This document shows, in pieces, positions 11,340 through 24,879 of a stretch of 64,000 nt of DNA. The number at the start of each line of letters is the position of its first letter. Positions within the stretch are counted from its first letter, which is position 1. Origin of the DNA: Heliocidaris erythrogramma. Lineage: Eukaryota; Echinodermata; Echinoidea; Camarodonta; Echinometridae. The notes under the pieces were generated by a model. The model worked only from the letters and a program-made list of their open reading frames with translations. It did no database searches and was not told where the DNA came from. The position numbers were made by a program, and so were the translations under genes. Location: assembly GCA_025617745.1 (NCBI GenBank), contig CM046870.1, positions 8,372,303-8,436,302 on the forward strand, written 5' to 3'.

Positions 11340-13770
11340 AAGACAATAATTTAATCTTTAAAAAGGATGCATAAATGTGACTTGTTAGCCCCGTTGACTA
11401 AAAATCAATGATATGTCACCAGAATTCCCATTTTACGTGTTACCCGGAAATGAGGAATTTCAAGCCTTCCAGTGACATAAGATTTGTACTTTACTACAAT
11501 AAATCTCACTTAAATTTCATATTCTACCAAGATCAATTCATACATCTAGTCAGAGAGATCACCTATTCTCCCATTTGTTATGTTGTCAGATTTGTGACAT
11601 TACTGCACATACTCTTGTGATTCCTGGACTGTTATAGCAAGATTATATGGGGCATGTGGTCATTTTCAAATTCTATTTCTATGTAATAATCTTTTTTATG
11701 CAATGAAGAGAATGACAAACCAAGAAGAAATAAAGAGAGACAAGGGATAAAGCACAAGAAATATAGACATAGAGAGATGGAGAAAGAGGAAAGTGAGTGA
11801 AAGAGAAAGAGAGAGAAGTGGAGAAGGCAGAGCCATCCCACAAGTAAAACTACATATAACTAGTATGCATTATGACTGACAAGGGTTTGTGCCTGGAAAC
11901 TTCTACAGAGAGGCTTGGTGCAATTATCTCTACAGAGATCACTTATAGCAAACGATCACGTGTACTATCATCCCATAAGTCTCATAATAATCTCGGAAGC
12001 AATCAGCGAGTCTTCAGATTTCGCATAGAGAGAAATACCAAAGCTGATCAACATTTCTTCTACCTAAACCTCCAAATAAGATGATGCCACGGATGCATAA
12101 ATAACGCAGGGGAAATCAATTCTCCCAGAGACGGATCGATTTCACCTTCTCTCCATTTCCCTGCCTCAGCGATCCTTCCCCGATTCCTCCATCTTATTAC
12201 ATTCAATATTGCAGATGTTTACTCTTGTATGGACAGAACTCATTTATATTTTCTGATGAGCTCCTACAGTTGTAATAATACTATCATAAGAATTGACAGT
12301 ATTATATAACTGAATCATACAACCAAGTATAAAAATGATAGAAGGATCTCAATTTTGTTTTGGGGGTCAGTTCTGTGGTAACAGAAATATAAAACTCTAC
12401 TCTTCCACATTTACATTTGCTTATCAGGAATAAGCCAGTTCGGGGTTAGCGCATGGTATAAATGACCCCAAATATCCACAGATATTTTAGACATGGAGGG
12501 TCCCTTTATGTGCACTTCAGAAAAATAACTCTGGGAGTGATAGAGGTGCCTCATGAATAGCTTTTGTTTCCCCCTTTAAAAAGAATACTTCCACCTGGAT
12601 ATCATGGAATGCACCATTAGTGCATAATTGAATAATGATTACATGACATTCATGAGCACATATCGAATATTAGTGTCAGTGGGTTTTAGAATTTGGTACA
12701 GATGACCTTTATCTGCTCATGCTCAGATTGCATCTCCGAAGTGGCTTATTACCTGAAAGCAAATGTTTATGAGATATCTTATCTCCAAAGCTGCAATATT
12801 TGTTAGGATATAATGATTATTATAATCATGAAATGAAATGATATTAAAGAATTCTTTACGTTACTGCAGATTATAATCATACTATTACTTATAAAATATG
12901 AAGGCTAGGAAGTTTAAATCTAGCTAGGACCCATGTTCCCCTAATGGCTATTTAATTATATAGTAAAACTCATTGGTTTAGTACTCTTATATTTCTGATA
13001 AGCAAATTCTAATGTTGAGAAATAGTTTACTTTAGGTCATTTAATACTATGGAATTGCAAGTTTGCAAGAATGGTATAAAGATTACATTGCATCTTACCG
13101 GGGAAAACATGAAAATGTGTATAGGAAGAAAATTAGTATAGTAGAGATATTGTGGGCTCTGAATGACTTTTTTTCTTAACATGTTTGATTTGTTTGACGA
13201 TGCAGCAATTGGCAAATGAATGAAATATTAAACTTCTGATGAGCTATCACTTTTCATAACGAGCCTTATAGTGAAAGCTCTCTGATGCCACCGAACAAAA
13301 TGCTAAAAATAGTTGGCAATTGATTTTGACAAAGGAAAACCATTCCCTGAGCTTATTTTCATTTCTTCTTCTGCAGTAAATCAAATCAAACTCATTTTTT
13401 GGTAATAAATTATGATATTTTGCTTAATAATATTTTTAAATAGTAAAGTGAAGTGTGTTGCTTGATAGGGTTACAGATCTATCTCTTGTTACTCTGAATT
13501 TCATTACTTCCATGTTTTATTATTCTTTTTATAGTCATTTGCTTTTATTTATTTTTCAGTTTCTCTGCACATTTATTTTCAGCTGAAGTCAATACATGCT
13601 CTTTCACTTTCATCCAAGTATTTTATATATCTACGTTATTTAATTCACTGATATTGCCATAATCTATACAGATTTGACATCTCTGTCTCTCTGTCTCTCT
13701 CTCCCTATTTCCCTCTTTCTCAATTTCTTCCTCTCCCTTCTATCAAAAAAAGAGCTTCCATCACAAGCAC
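11340..13770. other. Intron 1 sequence with no recognised feature
   Basis: I find no domain-bearing ORF, clear TIR pair or RNA gene here. Short simple tracts occur (GA-rich 11760-11825, TC-rich 13685-13715). Confidence 0.5.
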
Positions 13771-13775
13771 CTGGT

Positions 13776-13929
13776 TCCTGGTGCATGGTTCATAAAACTT
13801 GTTATCAATTACAACTGCCCCATTTCTATAACAAATTTGCCCTAAGCTAATCAGAATCAAGAATTTCGGTAGCTTATAACAATTATTGTAACTTGTTATT
13901 GATAACAACTTTCATGAAACAGGGGCCCT
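13776..13929. mobile_element. Small palindromic TIR element, GTTTCATAAA group
   Basis: The left end contains GGTTCATAAAACTTGTTATC and the right end is its inverse, with ACTTTCATGAAACAGGGGCC. The arms cover most of the ~154 bp and include the iterated word ttgttat. The internal agctaatcagaatcaagaattt is a relative of sequence in 32561-32927 and 44782-44924. Confidence 0.7.
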
Positions 13930-13994
13930 GATCAACCTGTGTATTTTACGTGGATATTACCTGTTCTACATACATGCAGAGCTTTGTATATAAA

Positions 13995-14092
13995 ACATGG
14001 GAGTCTCATATACCTCTAGTTACACACGTCATGGGTCATAAGCCAACATTGTCCTGTGGATAATCCAGATGGGTTACACCGCTTCTATACCT
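13995..14092. repeat. Direct repeat copy 1 (aaaacatgggagtctcata)
   Basis: About 97 bp are repeated in the same orientation at 14606-14703, sharing acatgggagtctcata, gtcat and cagatgggttaca. The copies are about 610 bp apart and diverged. Confidence 0.75.
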
Positions 14093-14605
14093 CTCCACCC
14101 AAAAAAAGAAAAAATATTAAAAAAATAAACAAAAAATAAATAAATAAAATAAAAATAAAAATAAATAAATAAATGAATAAATAAATAAAAGAATAAATTG
14201 AACTTTTTGCAGAATGTTCAGACTGCCAGTTCTAGGCAAAACTCTGTGCCTTTTAATACACAAACGTCTTAACAAATTACATCCAAACACACACTCAATC
14301 ATCTTTTAAGAATAATGAAAATCATCAAACCAAGCAACAACAAAAAATACACAGGGGCAGAGAAGGCTATTCAGCTCTGGTAAGCTTTAAAAGAGCTATG
14401 GGAGGGGGGGGGGGGGAGCTTTGGTAAAAAACAAACAGAATATAAACAATATTTGTGAGAAAATCCACATTTCCTTCGGTGATATAGAGCTCTAATGAAT
14501 TAAAAAGTATTTTCTGCACTGATCACACCTGATCTGCACATGTATTTTTAGCAACATACACTATTTGTGGGTAAGTGCAAGACGCAGCGCTTAGCTAGTG
14601 CATAA

Positions 14606-14703
14606 AACATGGGAGTCTCATACGCCTCTGTTACCCACGTCATAGGGGGATAAGCTAACACTCTCCTTAGGATATGCCAGATGGGTTACAATGCTTCTGT
14701 ACC
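14606..14703. repeat. Direct repeat copy 2 (aaaacatgggagtctcata)
   Basis: This is the partner of 13995-14092. The intervening segment contains AT-rich simple sequence (14100-14190) and a G run at 14403-14415. The pair could be an old element with direct terminal repeats or a segmental copy. Confidence 0.7.
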
Positions 14704-15053
14704 ATGTGTCTGGTAATGGATGTTGGAAGGGAGGAGATAGCATCACTGGATGATGAATAATTCTCTGCATTCATCTACTCATCCTGTGGCCCGAGGCGAT
14801 CTATCCTCGATGGTTATACTGTGTATTAAAGCCAATGAAAAATCTTTATTTTCTGGCAGAAACTGCTTGTGTACCATGTTTGTAAGTAGTGTCCCATACA
14901 ACAGAATTCTTGTATCCCTCTGTTTCATCCAATGATGAAAATCTCTTGATCTATCTGACCATTGTTAATAGCGATGCCAGAAAGAACCATTATAGACCAT
15001 GGTCATAGCAAAAGGTTTTTTTTGTTTTGGGATGTATAGATGGATTAAACAAT

Positions 15054-15253
15054 ATACAGTTAAACCTGTCTATAAAGAACACTCAAGGGAGATAAGAAAA
15101 GGGGATTTATGAGCAGGTGGTCTTTATATGGACAGATTCCTTTAATACATATATCATTGAGAAATGTTGCTCAAGGGAAACAAAAATTGTGGTTTTTATA
15201 GAAGGTGGTCTTTCTATACAGGTGGCCACTAAAGCAAAGCAGGTTTGACTGTA
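15054..15253. mobile_element. TACAGTnAAACCTG TIR element, copy 1
   Basis: This 200-bp element begins TACAGTTAAACCTG and ends CAGGTTTGACTGTA, and it is flanked by TA on both sides. The arms contain paired words such as gtctataaag and aggtggtcttt. The second copy at 20652-20831 shares ends and interior. TA-flanked, non-coding and short, it fits a Tc1/mariner-type MITE. Confidence 0.75.
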
Positions 15254-16984
15254 TATTGATCACTACACTACATATCATACACATTTCACAGAATACCGGG
15301 GGTTACTCTTTTACTTTCTACCATCAATTTTTTTTTTAATAAAAGGACCACAATATTCATCAATTTCTACCAAAGCAGTGTGTTATTTTACGGTGAACTA
15401 GCCAGTGCCCTTTAAACTGCTACACATGGATGACTGAAAATTCAAAGACATGAGATGAAACAGTAAAATCCATCACTCATCCATTCTATGCATATACTGC
15501 ACAATGCTGTACCCCTCAATGCCATACTCCAACTACACAATTTGCCAAACCATAATGGCCATCACCAACAACATGTATGTTTGACAAGGTACATGCCAGT
15601 CCATGTTTGATAAATTGCTTATTTTCTAGCTTTTGTGTTGAGTGCCAATTATTGTAATTATGCCAACCATGCATGTCACAGATCTATACATCATTTCAGC
15701 CTTACAGATTTGTCTCTCAAAAGGTTTTTTTTAATCGAAAAAAATTCTGAAGGCAAAATTATAGTACGCAAACCTGAAAGCTGATCTTAGACTAGAGTTT
15801 AGGTAATGGAAAAACATTTGGAGAGAAGCTGATTGACTCGCCCCCATTCAGACGACCTATAGTTGATCTTAACATACGATTAGTAATTAATTTTCTAGAG
15901 TCAGAACCTTCTATAACGAAATGTTGTATAGCGAAGCGTCATACATTTTCAATAAGGAAACGCATGTTTGAGCATCGTTTTGAATGAAAACTTAATACAG
16001 AATCAGGATCCGCTAGTAGTCTAAATGTCATATTTTAAGAGAATTGTATAACTGGGTGGGGCTTATTGTGTGCGTGTGCTGATGTGACCAATCAGCTGTA
16101 ATATTGTATGCTCCATCACTGTCCATAGCATAACCTGATACAAAACATATTGGCCCGAAATCACAAAGGAGGTTTAAACCTAAACCATGGTTTAAACCCC
16201 CTCCTGGGGTTTTTAAGCGTACGTGCGCACAGAATCCGATCCAATCATATATTTTCTTTGAGCGCGCGCATGGGCAATGTGGGAGGAGAAAGCATTTTGG
16301 GAATAAAATGTTGCATATTCAAATCCCCATAATTGATGACAAGAAGGAAATAAATGTGATTTGAATCTGTAAATAAAATGAATCTGAAAATACTGAAGTT
16401 AATGAACACACTGTATTGTTTGGACTTTGGCACATCCAAGCTTGCCCATATCATCTATCTCCTCACTATTCTCCTAGCTACATGTAACTAATCAGCCTTT
16501 CATAGAGGCATAATGCTGGCAAAATGTGAAGCTCTTCTAATTAGCTGCCATGGCAATCCTATGGCTTAATCAGTAACGCACCGTCGCTTTCCCAAATCAG
16601 AGGGAGAGGAGCTTTCAATTCTATCCAAGTCTCGAAGGACAGTAAAGAACATTGAATGCAGGCTCCAATGCCTTCACTCGTACAAGCTATTAACCCCACC
16701 TGACCCATACAGATTGCAGTATTAATTACTCCTTCCATGCCACCAGATTTTTGAGCACTTGTCAAAAATGAACTTTCAAGAGTTAAATTTTAACTTTCAA
16801 TGCGTTTTTTTCTTGAGCAACCTGGACAAAGATATTTTGCATAGCAATAAACATTATATTGACGGCACAAGTTTCTCTCTGAGGAAGCATTTTCGACCCA
16901 TTCTGAGCGTCAACAAAATGTTCAACACTCAAATTTTGGGGAGGGATTTGCTGCCCACGGCATGGTAGGGGTTAAAGTGGAAGT

Positions 16985-17170
16985 TCAATTCAATTCAATT
17001 TAATTTATTCAAACCTATCAAACATATAAAATAATAACATCGTAATTATAGTACAGTGCAATAGTAATAAAATAGTTTGAATGAGAGGTTTGGGACCCCT
17101 TGTGGATGGGGCCCCTTTTAAGTATTATGTGATATTATACAAGATGGCAAGGTAAAATATACAAATTAAC
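16985..17170 (-). mobile_element. LINE 3' tail
   Basis: Read on the minus strand, the segment ends GAATAAATTAAATTG followed by short TTGAA tandem units. A polyadenylation-like AATAAA followed by a short tandem tail is typical of CR1/L2-class LINE 3' ends. No reverse transcriptase remains attached. Confidence 0.45.
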
Positions 17171-17262
17171 CTGGTTGGTTTTTAGTAAATGCAAGAGAGA
17201 AAGAGAAAGAGGTTTTCATTCATCAATACACAGTGATCGGTTAGATAAATAATAAATAATGG

Positions 17263-17505
17263 CCACTTATATAGCGCTCATATCCATCACGCAGTGACGC
17301 TCATGGCGCTTAGACATTATTACCCTGGTCATAGCCGAGCCGCCAAAGTAGCGCTCAAGCATATCAGGTACCCATTTACACCTGGGTGGAGAGTGGCAAA
17401 TGTAGATTAGAGTCTTGCCAAAGGACGTTAGTGCCATGGTGGGATTTGAACCCCGTACCTTGTGATCTACAGTCCGGTGACTTATCCACTAGACCACAAC
17501 AAATA
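17263..17505 (-). mobile_element. tRNA-derived SINE
   Basis: On the minus strand the head reads TGGTCTAGTGG (A-box-like) and GGGGTTCAAATCCC (B-box-like), as in a tRNA gene. It is followed by a body with CCTTTGGCAAGACTC and CACCCAGGTGTAAATGGG, and by a tail region with GAGCGCTATATAAGTGGCC. Pieces of the same body recur at 52975-53190, 46278-46390 and 34835-34925. The head does not fold as a full tRNA, so this is a retroposon. Confidence 0.75.
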
Positions 17506-17654
17506 GTAAACCAAGCAATAAAATCCCTTTAAAATCCCCATACAAGGTATGCTGAGTATGAGTATTAATTAGTACATAGCAATGTAATGCGAATCGACGC
17601 ACTGTCCACACAAACTTTTTGGTAGGCACATGCATATATAAATGCAAGTGTCGA

Positions 17655-19062
17655 ACAGCCTTTTCACACGAGGGTAAAATTCATCATAGGAAAAGCTTAT
17701 AAGTTTAAAGCAGATAACCGGAGAAATGTCCCATAAAATGAGAAATAGGACAAATTATACATTTTTGGAAAGCTTATCTCCCAAAGAATACGATGAAATT
17801 AAATTTTAGAGATGTAAGCTTCTTCAAAAAGATTACCAGGCCTTTTTTTTCAAGACCCCTGACAGGGTCTCAGATGAGCCACGAAAGCGAGAATTCTTGC
17901 ACTAGAAAAATGACGTCATTCTAGCAGTGGCGTATCCAGGATTTCCCAATAGGGGGGGCGCCAGAAATTTTTTAATCGCCGTCATGGGGGAGGGGTCTTC
18001 GGAAAATGTTTGCTTCTGAAGAAGGGCTGAGATGCAAAATAGTGCAAAATGTGACCAATTTTGAAGCCTATTTAATGAACAATATTTTCAATTGGTATGA
18101 TTTTTTTTTTTGCTAGTTTTTTTTTTTTTTTACGACGGCCAATAGGGGGGGGGCGCGCGCCTGTTGCGCCCCCCCCCTGGATACGCCCCTGATTCTAGGG
18201 ACAGCTAGCTAATACGGTATACGACTTGACTGTACTGTAGCTGTATGAATCGTATATATGTGTGTGTGGCTGCTGCAGTGATTCACCCAGTGATTGATGG
18301 AATGACGGTGTGATTCCAGGTTCTAACATCTGAATCAGGGCCAAAATCAGACATTTTGTCGACAAGATTGTCAAAGATTGGAAGAAATAAGTAGCTTACC
18401 TCGAACCGTGAACGTTATGTTCGCGTGCTGTATTGATGTGAGCTAGCTAGAAGCAAGCAAGTGTGTCCCGAGTATTACGTCACATTTCCAAGGTTGAAAA
18501 AGAAACTGCTCGCGGGGCGAAAATATGCGAATATTTTGGCACGCATTTGAAACAGAATAATATTAATTTATGAAATTCTATGGATTTCGAATGTTGATGG
18601 AATGTTTTAGGGCATCTTCCTCTTTCCGTTGATACCAAATTTATTGCATTTTGATTTGTTTGTACATCTCCGAGTAACACCTTTAAAGCTTATTAAATAA
18701 TCAGCCCTAGAGCAAATTTTCTGTGTGAACATCGATCTATACGATGTTCGTACAGATACGACCTTGCGATCAAAAGACGCATCAGAGCAGGCTACAGATA
18801 CAAAGTTTGTATGGAGGCAAAAGATTTTGTGTATGATCGGATACGTCTCTAACTTGGCGGAGCTACATGTAAGACCGGGCGCTCGCTTTGATTGACATTA
18901 CCTGCTATTATTATGGTCAATGGCCCTACTGCGCCTTTAATCAGCAGTGAATCTCAAACGATCGCAATGAAATCTTCTTTGCGTGAATGACATCGTATAT
19001 AAAGCTTATTAGTTTAAAGCTCTTTAAACTAATTTACCCCTGTGTGAAAGCGGGGTTTGTAG
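17655..19062. mobile_element. Possible larger TIR element interrupted by a hAT-like MITE
   Basis: Left side near 17655 has TTTTCACACGAGGGTAAA with AAGCTTATAAGTTTAAAG behind it. Right side near 19060 inverts to CTTTCACACAGGGGTAAA with TTTAAAG and AAGCTTTAT words. The arms are weakly matched and no target duplication is evident. Confidence 0.4.
17925..18191. mobile_element. hAT-like MITE (CAGTGGCG ends)
   Basis: This 267-bp element begins CAGTGGCGTATCCAGG and ends CCTGGATACGCCCCTG, and it is flanked by the direct repeat ATTCTAG (17918-17924 and 18192-18198). CAGnG-type ends with a 7-8-bp duplication are usual for hAT elements. The left ~115 bp is nearly identical to 27750-27865. The interior is non-coding and contains G and T homopolymers. 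Confidence 0.75.
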
Positions 19063-20651
19063 AACAAGCGATACAAGCTTCATCATTGTTATTAATTGCT
19101 TCCAAACTATTCATGTTTTATATACCAAAGTCTTTAGTTTATCACTCCTTTTAGGGTTTGCAAATGATTGCCATTAACTTAATACTGTCACCTTTTGTGG
19201 CTTTAAAACATAATTTTTTAATGTAAAATGCAATATATGTGGTACACATTATGCATAAGTGGAGAGAGCACTAAAATCACTACCAAGTTTGAATCCACAT
19301 CTGTTGTAATGTACTGTATACATACAAGTTGTTAAATGGAATCTTGTTACAATTGGCACCATGCAAGTTGTAAAATGGAATTTTCTAATACAAGCATTTT
19401 GCACAATGGAAATGGTGCTAAAATAGTAATTATTTTTATTATTAATATCATTATCATTATTGTTATTATTATTAATACTCATTGTTATCCTTGTTTAATG
19501 AAAATTTTCACAATTATCTAAAGAAGTTTATGTCACACAGAAATATATCTTTGTCATAAGTAAAAGAGAAACATATATTTGTTGACAATTAGAGAAAGGA
19601 GCTGATCAATTCAGGTAAAGCTGTATTTCAATCATAACTCGATCGTCCCTCTTTATAATTCATGGAAATACAAGATTTTAGCAAGCAATATGGCTAAACA
19701 ATTTAGTTGCCTCTATGCACTTTCTACCTGGCAAGAAATGCATTACATGGATGATGTAAAGGCAAGGAAGCAAGCTCTGTGTGTTTATCACGGTAACCAT
19801 GAAGCACGATACTAGACAAGCAGAATTTGTTATTGGATATTCTGCTCTGATTAGATTGGCTGCTCGATTTCCCTCCACGGTGATGTACATATAGAAAGAT
19901 GCATGCTGTACCTAGATCTGCATACCAACATGTACATGTATACGGCATTTGGCTAATTCAGTGCAAGTGTTATATATATGTTGGATAGAAATACAAGTAT
20001 CTCACAGCTTCTATCACTTGTAAAGGCCATAGTAAAGTTCCTTGTGGAACACCTACAAACTGAGTATTAATAGGCCTTTGATTACAATGTATGTGTTCAA
20101 CAAGAATCTATGCTAGGGCTTTTTATCCATTTGCCTCCACTGGTTTGTGTGTTGTCAGTATATCTATCTTATTTCTTATGGCTGTATTTAAGATGGATAA
20201 ACAAATTGGTAAGGACATTTCTTTTCTTTCCAAGGCCTAGCAAAAAAAAATTGCTGAAAGAAGCTTAATGATGAGCATCACCACACATGGTACAAATATA
20301 GACAGTATCATATGTGACCAGGAGAGAGGAGATTCTCAAATTCTTCAAAATGATATATAACTCATTAGCATTGGATGTTCTGAACCCACTTAACAAAGAG
20401 TAGAATGCCCAGTCCCACATTATGTTTTTGAGAAACTTATAAGGGTTTAAAGTTTGCAGTATATTGAAGCAGTCTGTCTTATGATGTATTGTGCAAAGTT
20501 GACAAATCCCAATAAAAATTTCTATGAAGGGATTATCTGATTATCCTAAAAAGTATCATTATCATTAGAGTGGACAGGTATAAGTACAAGAACTTACTCT
20601 GTTTCAAATTTATGGGCTTTCAAAATGAGACAAGTATTAAGGGTCATAAAA

Positions 20652-20831
20652 TACAGCGAAACCTGTCTATAAAGACCACTCAAGGGAGACATGAAATGTG
20701 TTTTTTTAGAGCAGGTGGTCTTTATGTGCAGGTTGCTTTTATACATGTTTCAATGAGAAACACTTTTTCAAGGGAAATGAAAATTGTGGTCTTTATAGAC
20801 AGGTGGTCGCTAAAAAGCAGGTTTGACTGTA
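20652..20831. mobile_element. TACAGTnAAACCTG TIR element, copy 2
   Basis: It begins TACAGCGAAACCTG and ends CAGGTTTGACTGTA. The interior shares gaccactcaagggagac, gcaggtggtctttat and tttatagacaggtggtc with copy 1. Confidence 0.75.
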
Positions 20832-21071
20832 GAACACTTATACAACTGAGTCCAGAGAAGACAAACATAGGTCTACTAAAAATTGTAAAACATACCACTT
20901 GTCGTTTGTTTGGACCTGCAAATTTCTAAATTACTTAGAAAAAAGTAAAATTACACCTATTTCAGGAAATACCCACAACTAACATTTCACCATTCCCAAC
21001 CAAAAACACCTTTATTGAGCTCTAAAACTGAAATCACACAATGCATCGATCTTGTTGGTGGTTTTGTGATA

Positions 21072-21424
21072 CCTGGGGCCTGTAACAGAAAGAGACACAA
21101 TCAATCTAATGATCAACAGACCGCTTCTGTAATATATACAAATTTATGCACTTATTTTCTCTGAGCACCTGGTGACGAGCTATTCCATGAACCTGCTTTT
21201 TACAAATTAGCCTCAATGCTTGGAATCCAGTTTGAATACATTATTTGTTGCCTCTGACAAGCTTTCAGGTTGTCAAGAACAACCTTTGTTTGAAAGGTAT
21301 GCATAAAATTTACATACATTACCGAAGCGGTCTATTGTAACTCTTCAGTACACGATTTGCCATAGACTTACGATTGATATCAATCATAAGATTGATTGTA
21401 TCTCTTTATGTTACATGCCCCAGG
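21072..21424. mobile_element. CCTGGGGC TIR element split by another element
   Basis: The left arm CCTGGGGCCTGTAACAG and the right arm, which inverts to CCTGGGGCATGTAACAT, extend inward with AAGAGAnACAATCAATC in both. The AGACCGCTTC element at 21118-21333 sits between the arms and supplies most of the length, so this host element was originally only about 137 bp. Confidence 0.75.
21118..21333. mobile_element. AGACyGCTTC element, copy 2 (nested)
   Basis: It begins AGACCGCTTC and ends GAAGCGGTCT, and is nearly colinear with 2474-2697. Its nesting inside the CCTGGGGC element dates it as the younger of the two. Confidence 0.8.
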
Positions 21425-21855
21425 TCACATATTATTTTTTTGTAAACAGTTCAACATATGGCAAAACCAGTAAAACAGTCTTGAAAATTTTGATCATAAT
21501 GGATTAATGGGCAGTGAACCATATTGACTATTCCTTTAGTTGAATTTGTACATCTTCATATTGCATAATAACACATCTATTACTTTTTACAAATCCTTTC
21601 ATGATCCTAACATTAAGTCAAATTCTGGATAAACATAATTATAATTCAAAAGCTTCTACGTGTCGTCTACAGGCACACTAATTTTTCACTTTGTAGTACA
21701 TGAGATCTGAAAAAAAAAATTACCTAATGATTTTCAATCTTGAAATACATTATTTAAAATACATACATATAAAATAAACTGAGTTTTAGTATTTGCTATT
21801 TTGAGACAAATAGACCTGTTCATATCTAAAATATAATTGTATGTATTTAACCAAT

Positions 21856-22006
21856 AGACCTGTTATTAATGAATGAACTATCCAGTTTGCATGTATACAT
21901 TACTTGTTGCTATGTCTGACAAGCCTCTGACAAGCTTTCAGGTTGTCAAGAACAACCTTTGCTTTAAAAGTATGCATAAAATTTGAATTTATTTGTGAAC
22001 AGGTCT
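21856..22006. mobile_element. AGACCTGTT element, relative of the AGACyGCTTC family
   Basis: It begins AGACCTGTT and ends AACAGGTCT. It shares the internal caagctttcaggttgtcaag and ggtatgcataaaattt-like segments with the other copies but has different ends. Confidence 0.65.
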
Positions 22007-22162
22007 ATTGCCTACATCATAAGAGATTTCATTAGGCAAAGGATAATACAATAAAATAAAAGAATTTTCCCCAAAGTGTGACTGAATCAGCTATGCCCCT
22101 TAAAATGGACACTAATAACATCTTTTTTTCAAATCTTAATTTTCTACACAAAATCAGTATAT

Positions 22163-22324
22163 TGGGTTGTGTTGCATAAAACTTACCATTAACGGTAACT
22201 CTGCTATCAATGGTAACAACCATGATGGTAACATCACTCAACACCCAATCAAAATCAAGGTTTTCATGGGAGTTACCATTGATGGAAACGTTACCGTTAA
22301 TAGTACGTTTTATGCAACGGGCCC
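22163..22324. mobile_element. Palindromic GTTGCATAAAAC element
   Basis: The left arm has GTTGCATAAAACTTACC and the right arm inverts to GTTGCATAAAACGTACT. Both arms iterate the words ggtaac and gttacc. It is about 160 bp and close to a full hairpin. Confidence 0.75.
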
Positions 22325-23783
22325 TGGAATATGAAAATATCATACCTGATATATAACAACTTTAACCTGAAATGAGTGCTGTTATATTCATTTTGCATGC
22401 TTATTTTCCTTCAAAGCTTTCTCACTTTATGAACTGAATTAGGTAATGGAAGAAGGCCGAGATCAGTCTACAGCAGGCTAGACATAAGGTCTGATACATA
22501 TAAACGCAGACCTTGTGAACAATTCATGCTTATAATATCCAGCCTGCACTAGAATAAGTCGATGGTAAACTAATAATTGAATCTATTGGTGTATATGATC
22601 TTGACATATTAATTAGTAAGCAAAGTGACGCTTTCAACTGATGGCTTAATTGATGAATATACTGTGGTATAATATGTGACGCACCACCACAAATCGACCA
22701 ATAAGTCGGAAATAATTAAGGCTGATATGGCAGGCTTGACACCAGTGGAATTTTCTTTTAAGTGTTTGCAAGAGCTTATTTATATAAATTGTGATAAAGT
22801 GGTAAAATTAAGGTTTTCTCATCATGATTTTCATATAAAATATTATTTTTAGACAAGCTCTTTTTGCAATTTGTAGAGCTATTTTGGGGCTTTCTAGAGT
22901 TGAATGACTAACCATCCCCATTCATTTTTTTTTACTGCTATACAGACACCAGGTCTGGCACCATAATGTACATGCAGGTGCATTGTGACTACTTATAACA
23001 ACTAGCCTTTGCAGGAATAAAGTCAATCAATACAGAAGGCAATTTATTGATTGGACAGCCCAGGCCTTCCACGGAGGCAAAGCTGTTTCAGGCGAGCATC
23101 TCTGCATTGAACGAGGCATTCTAATGCAACTCGGGTGGCGCATAATTTATTAAATCGTGCAGCAGCCCGTCTCTGTGTTTGCAGGGTTCTCTTTCTCTCT
23201 CTCTCTCATAATACAGGCAATGTGAAAATTATGAGTAATCTGGAGCACGAGTGCTATTAGAGATCAATGGGTCCTTATTAGTAGGAAACATATAAATTAA
23301 CTAATAATACATGATGTAGGAAGAAATAAAATAAATCGGGCAACAATATAAATTATTTATATTTATATCAGGACAAAAGGCTATATGTATCCTCAATTCT
23401 TCATGTAATATATCATGTAATATAAATAATCCATTTATATTCAAGGGGAAAAAACCTACATACCTTGCTATCTTGATCAGGCAATAACAGAAATGATCTA
23501 GTTATGTAAGGAAAATATATCTGTCTATATCAGGCAATGATAGAAATGATCTATTTATATATATATATCAGTCAAAAATAGAAATGATCTATTTAAAATA
23601 TCTCAAGTGACATAATCAAAATCATGTTTCATCAGTTCTACCTAAGATATTAGTACATCAGTGCTTAATACTGGAATGTTGATATTCTGTAAAATATAAA
23701 ATGTCACATATGAGGTTTCATAACTTTGTCAACCTAGGGCAATTAAAAGATAGAATGAGAAACAGAAATTCATTGATCACATT

Positions 23784-24240
23784 TAAAGGGAAATCCAACC
23801 TTGATGGCAAGAAAGAGGATAAAATCAGAGAAGCAGATTGGTGAAAGTTTGAACAAAATCAGACAAGCATTAGGAAATTCCTGTATTTATGAAAGTTGTA
23901 ATCACTATATGGGAATTTCAAATTGGCTGAACAGCTCATGTAAAATTAGTCAGTAGGATCTTTTTCTTTCATGAGGACATTTAACACTATCTCCGATATA
24001 TTTTGAGTACTGCCCTGAGGGTAAAGGCGCTTCAGAGAAAACTGCAAATTAATGATATTTTGGACAATCGACGCATCAAAGTGCCAATCTGAGATTCGCA
24101 TAGTGATCTCATTTTTCAAACATTCATAACTTTCTTATCCCTTGTCCGATTTCTTTTAAACTTTCACCATCCTGTTTTTTCTTATTTTTCTGCTCTCACA
24201 CAAATCATCTTATTACCAAGATTGGATTGCCCTCTTTTAA
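23784..24240. mobile_element. AAAGGG..CAACCTTGATGG TIR element, copy 1
   Basis: The left arm reads aaagggaaatccaaccttg with a following gaacaaaatcagacaag. The right arm is its inverse, with cttgtccgatttctttt and ccaagattggattgccctc. It is about 457 bp, non-coding and colinear with 35614-36105. A partial right arm also appears near 25130-25250. Confidence 0.7.
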
Positions 24241-24659
24241 ATGCAAGGCATGTGTCACCAAATTTATAATCATATACCACAAATAGGATTTAAAGAGAGT
24301 TTGTAAATGGTTACTTTTTACTGTCTTCTGGATGAAAACATTATCCTATATATATATTTTTTCACCCACTTGAAATTCAAAGGAAAAACACATTTGATAT
24401 AACATCAAAATTAAAAACCGCTTTTCGGCCGCTTACAGCACGGACAAGGTTTCAAGCTCTCTACCATATGTTAACCACAATAGAATGCTTGGAGTGCTTT
24501 TATGGTTCAATAAACGGTATACAATGAAATTAATTGATTTCTGTCACCAGGATTACCCTCCTAGTATATAATTCTGTATTAAAATTCAAGTTCATAGTGA
24601 AAACATTCACTGCATGAAATAAACACATGTAGTTGTACACATAAGTACATTGTTGTAGA

Positions 24660-24800
24660 TATTTTTTTAACAATTGTAGATGGTTTTATGAACAGTTGTA
24701 GATGGTTGTAAACAGGTTTGGATGATTGGAAACAGTTTAAAATGGTTGCAAAGAGTGTGTATATTGTTGTGGATAGTTGTAAACAGTTGTTAATTTTGGC
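24660..24800. repeat. Short imperfect tandem repeat (gttgtagatgg / gttgtaaacag)
   Basis: About seven imperfect ~20-bp units of the type acagttgtagatggttgta occur in a row. Confidence 0.5.
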
Positions 24801-24879
24801 AGTAGTAGATTTTTTTTTAAACAGTTGCATATGTACATGTATATATATGACTGTAATTTTGTAAATAGAACTTTGGGCA

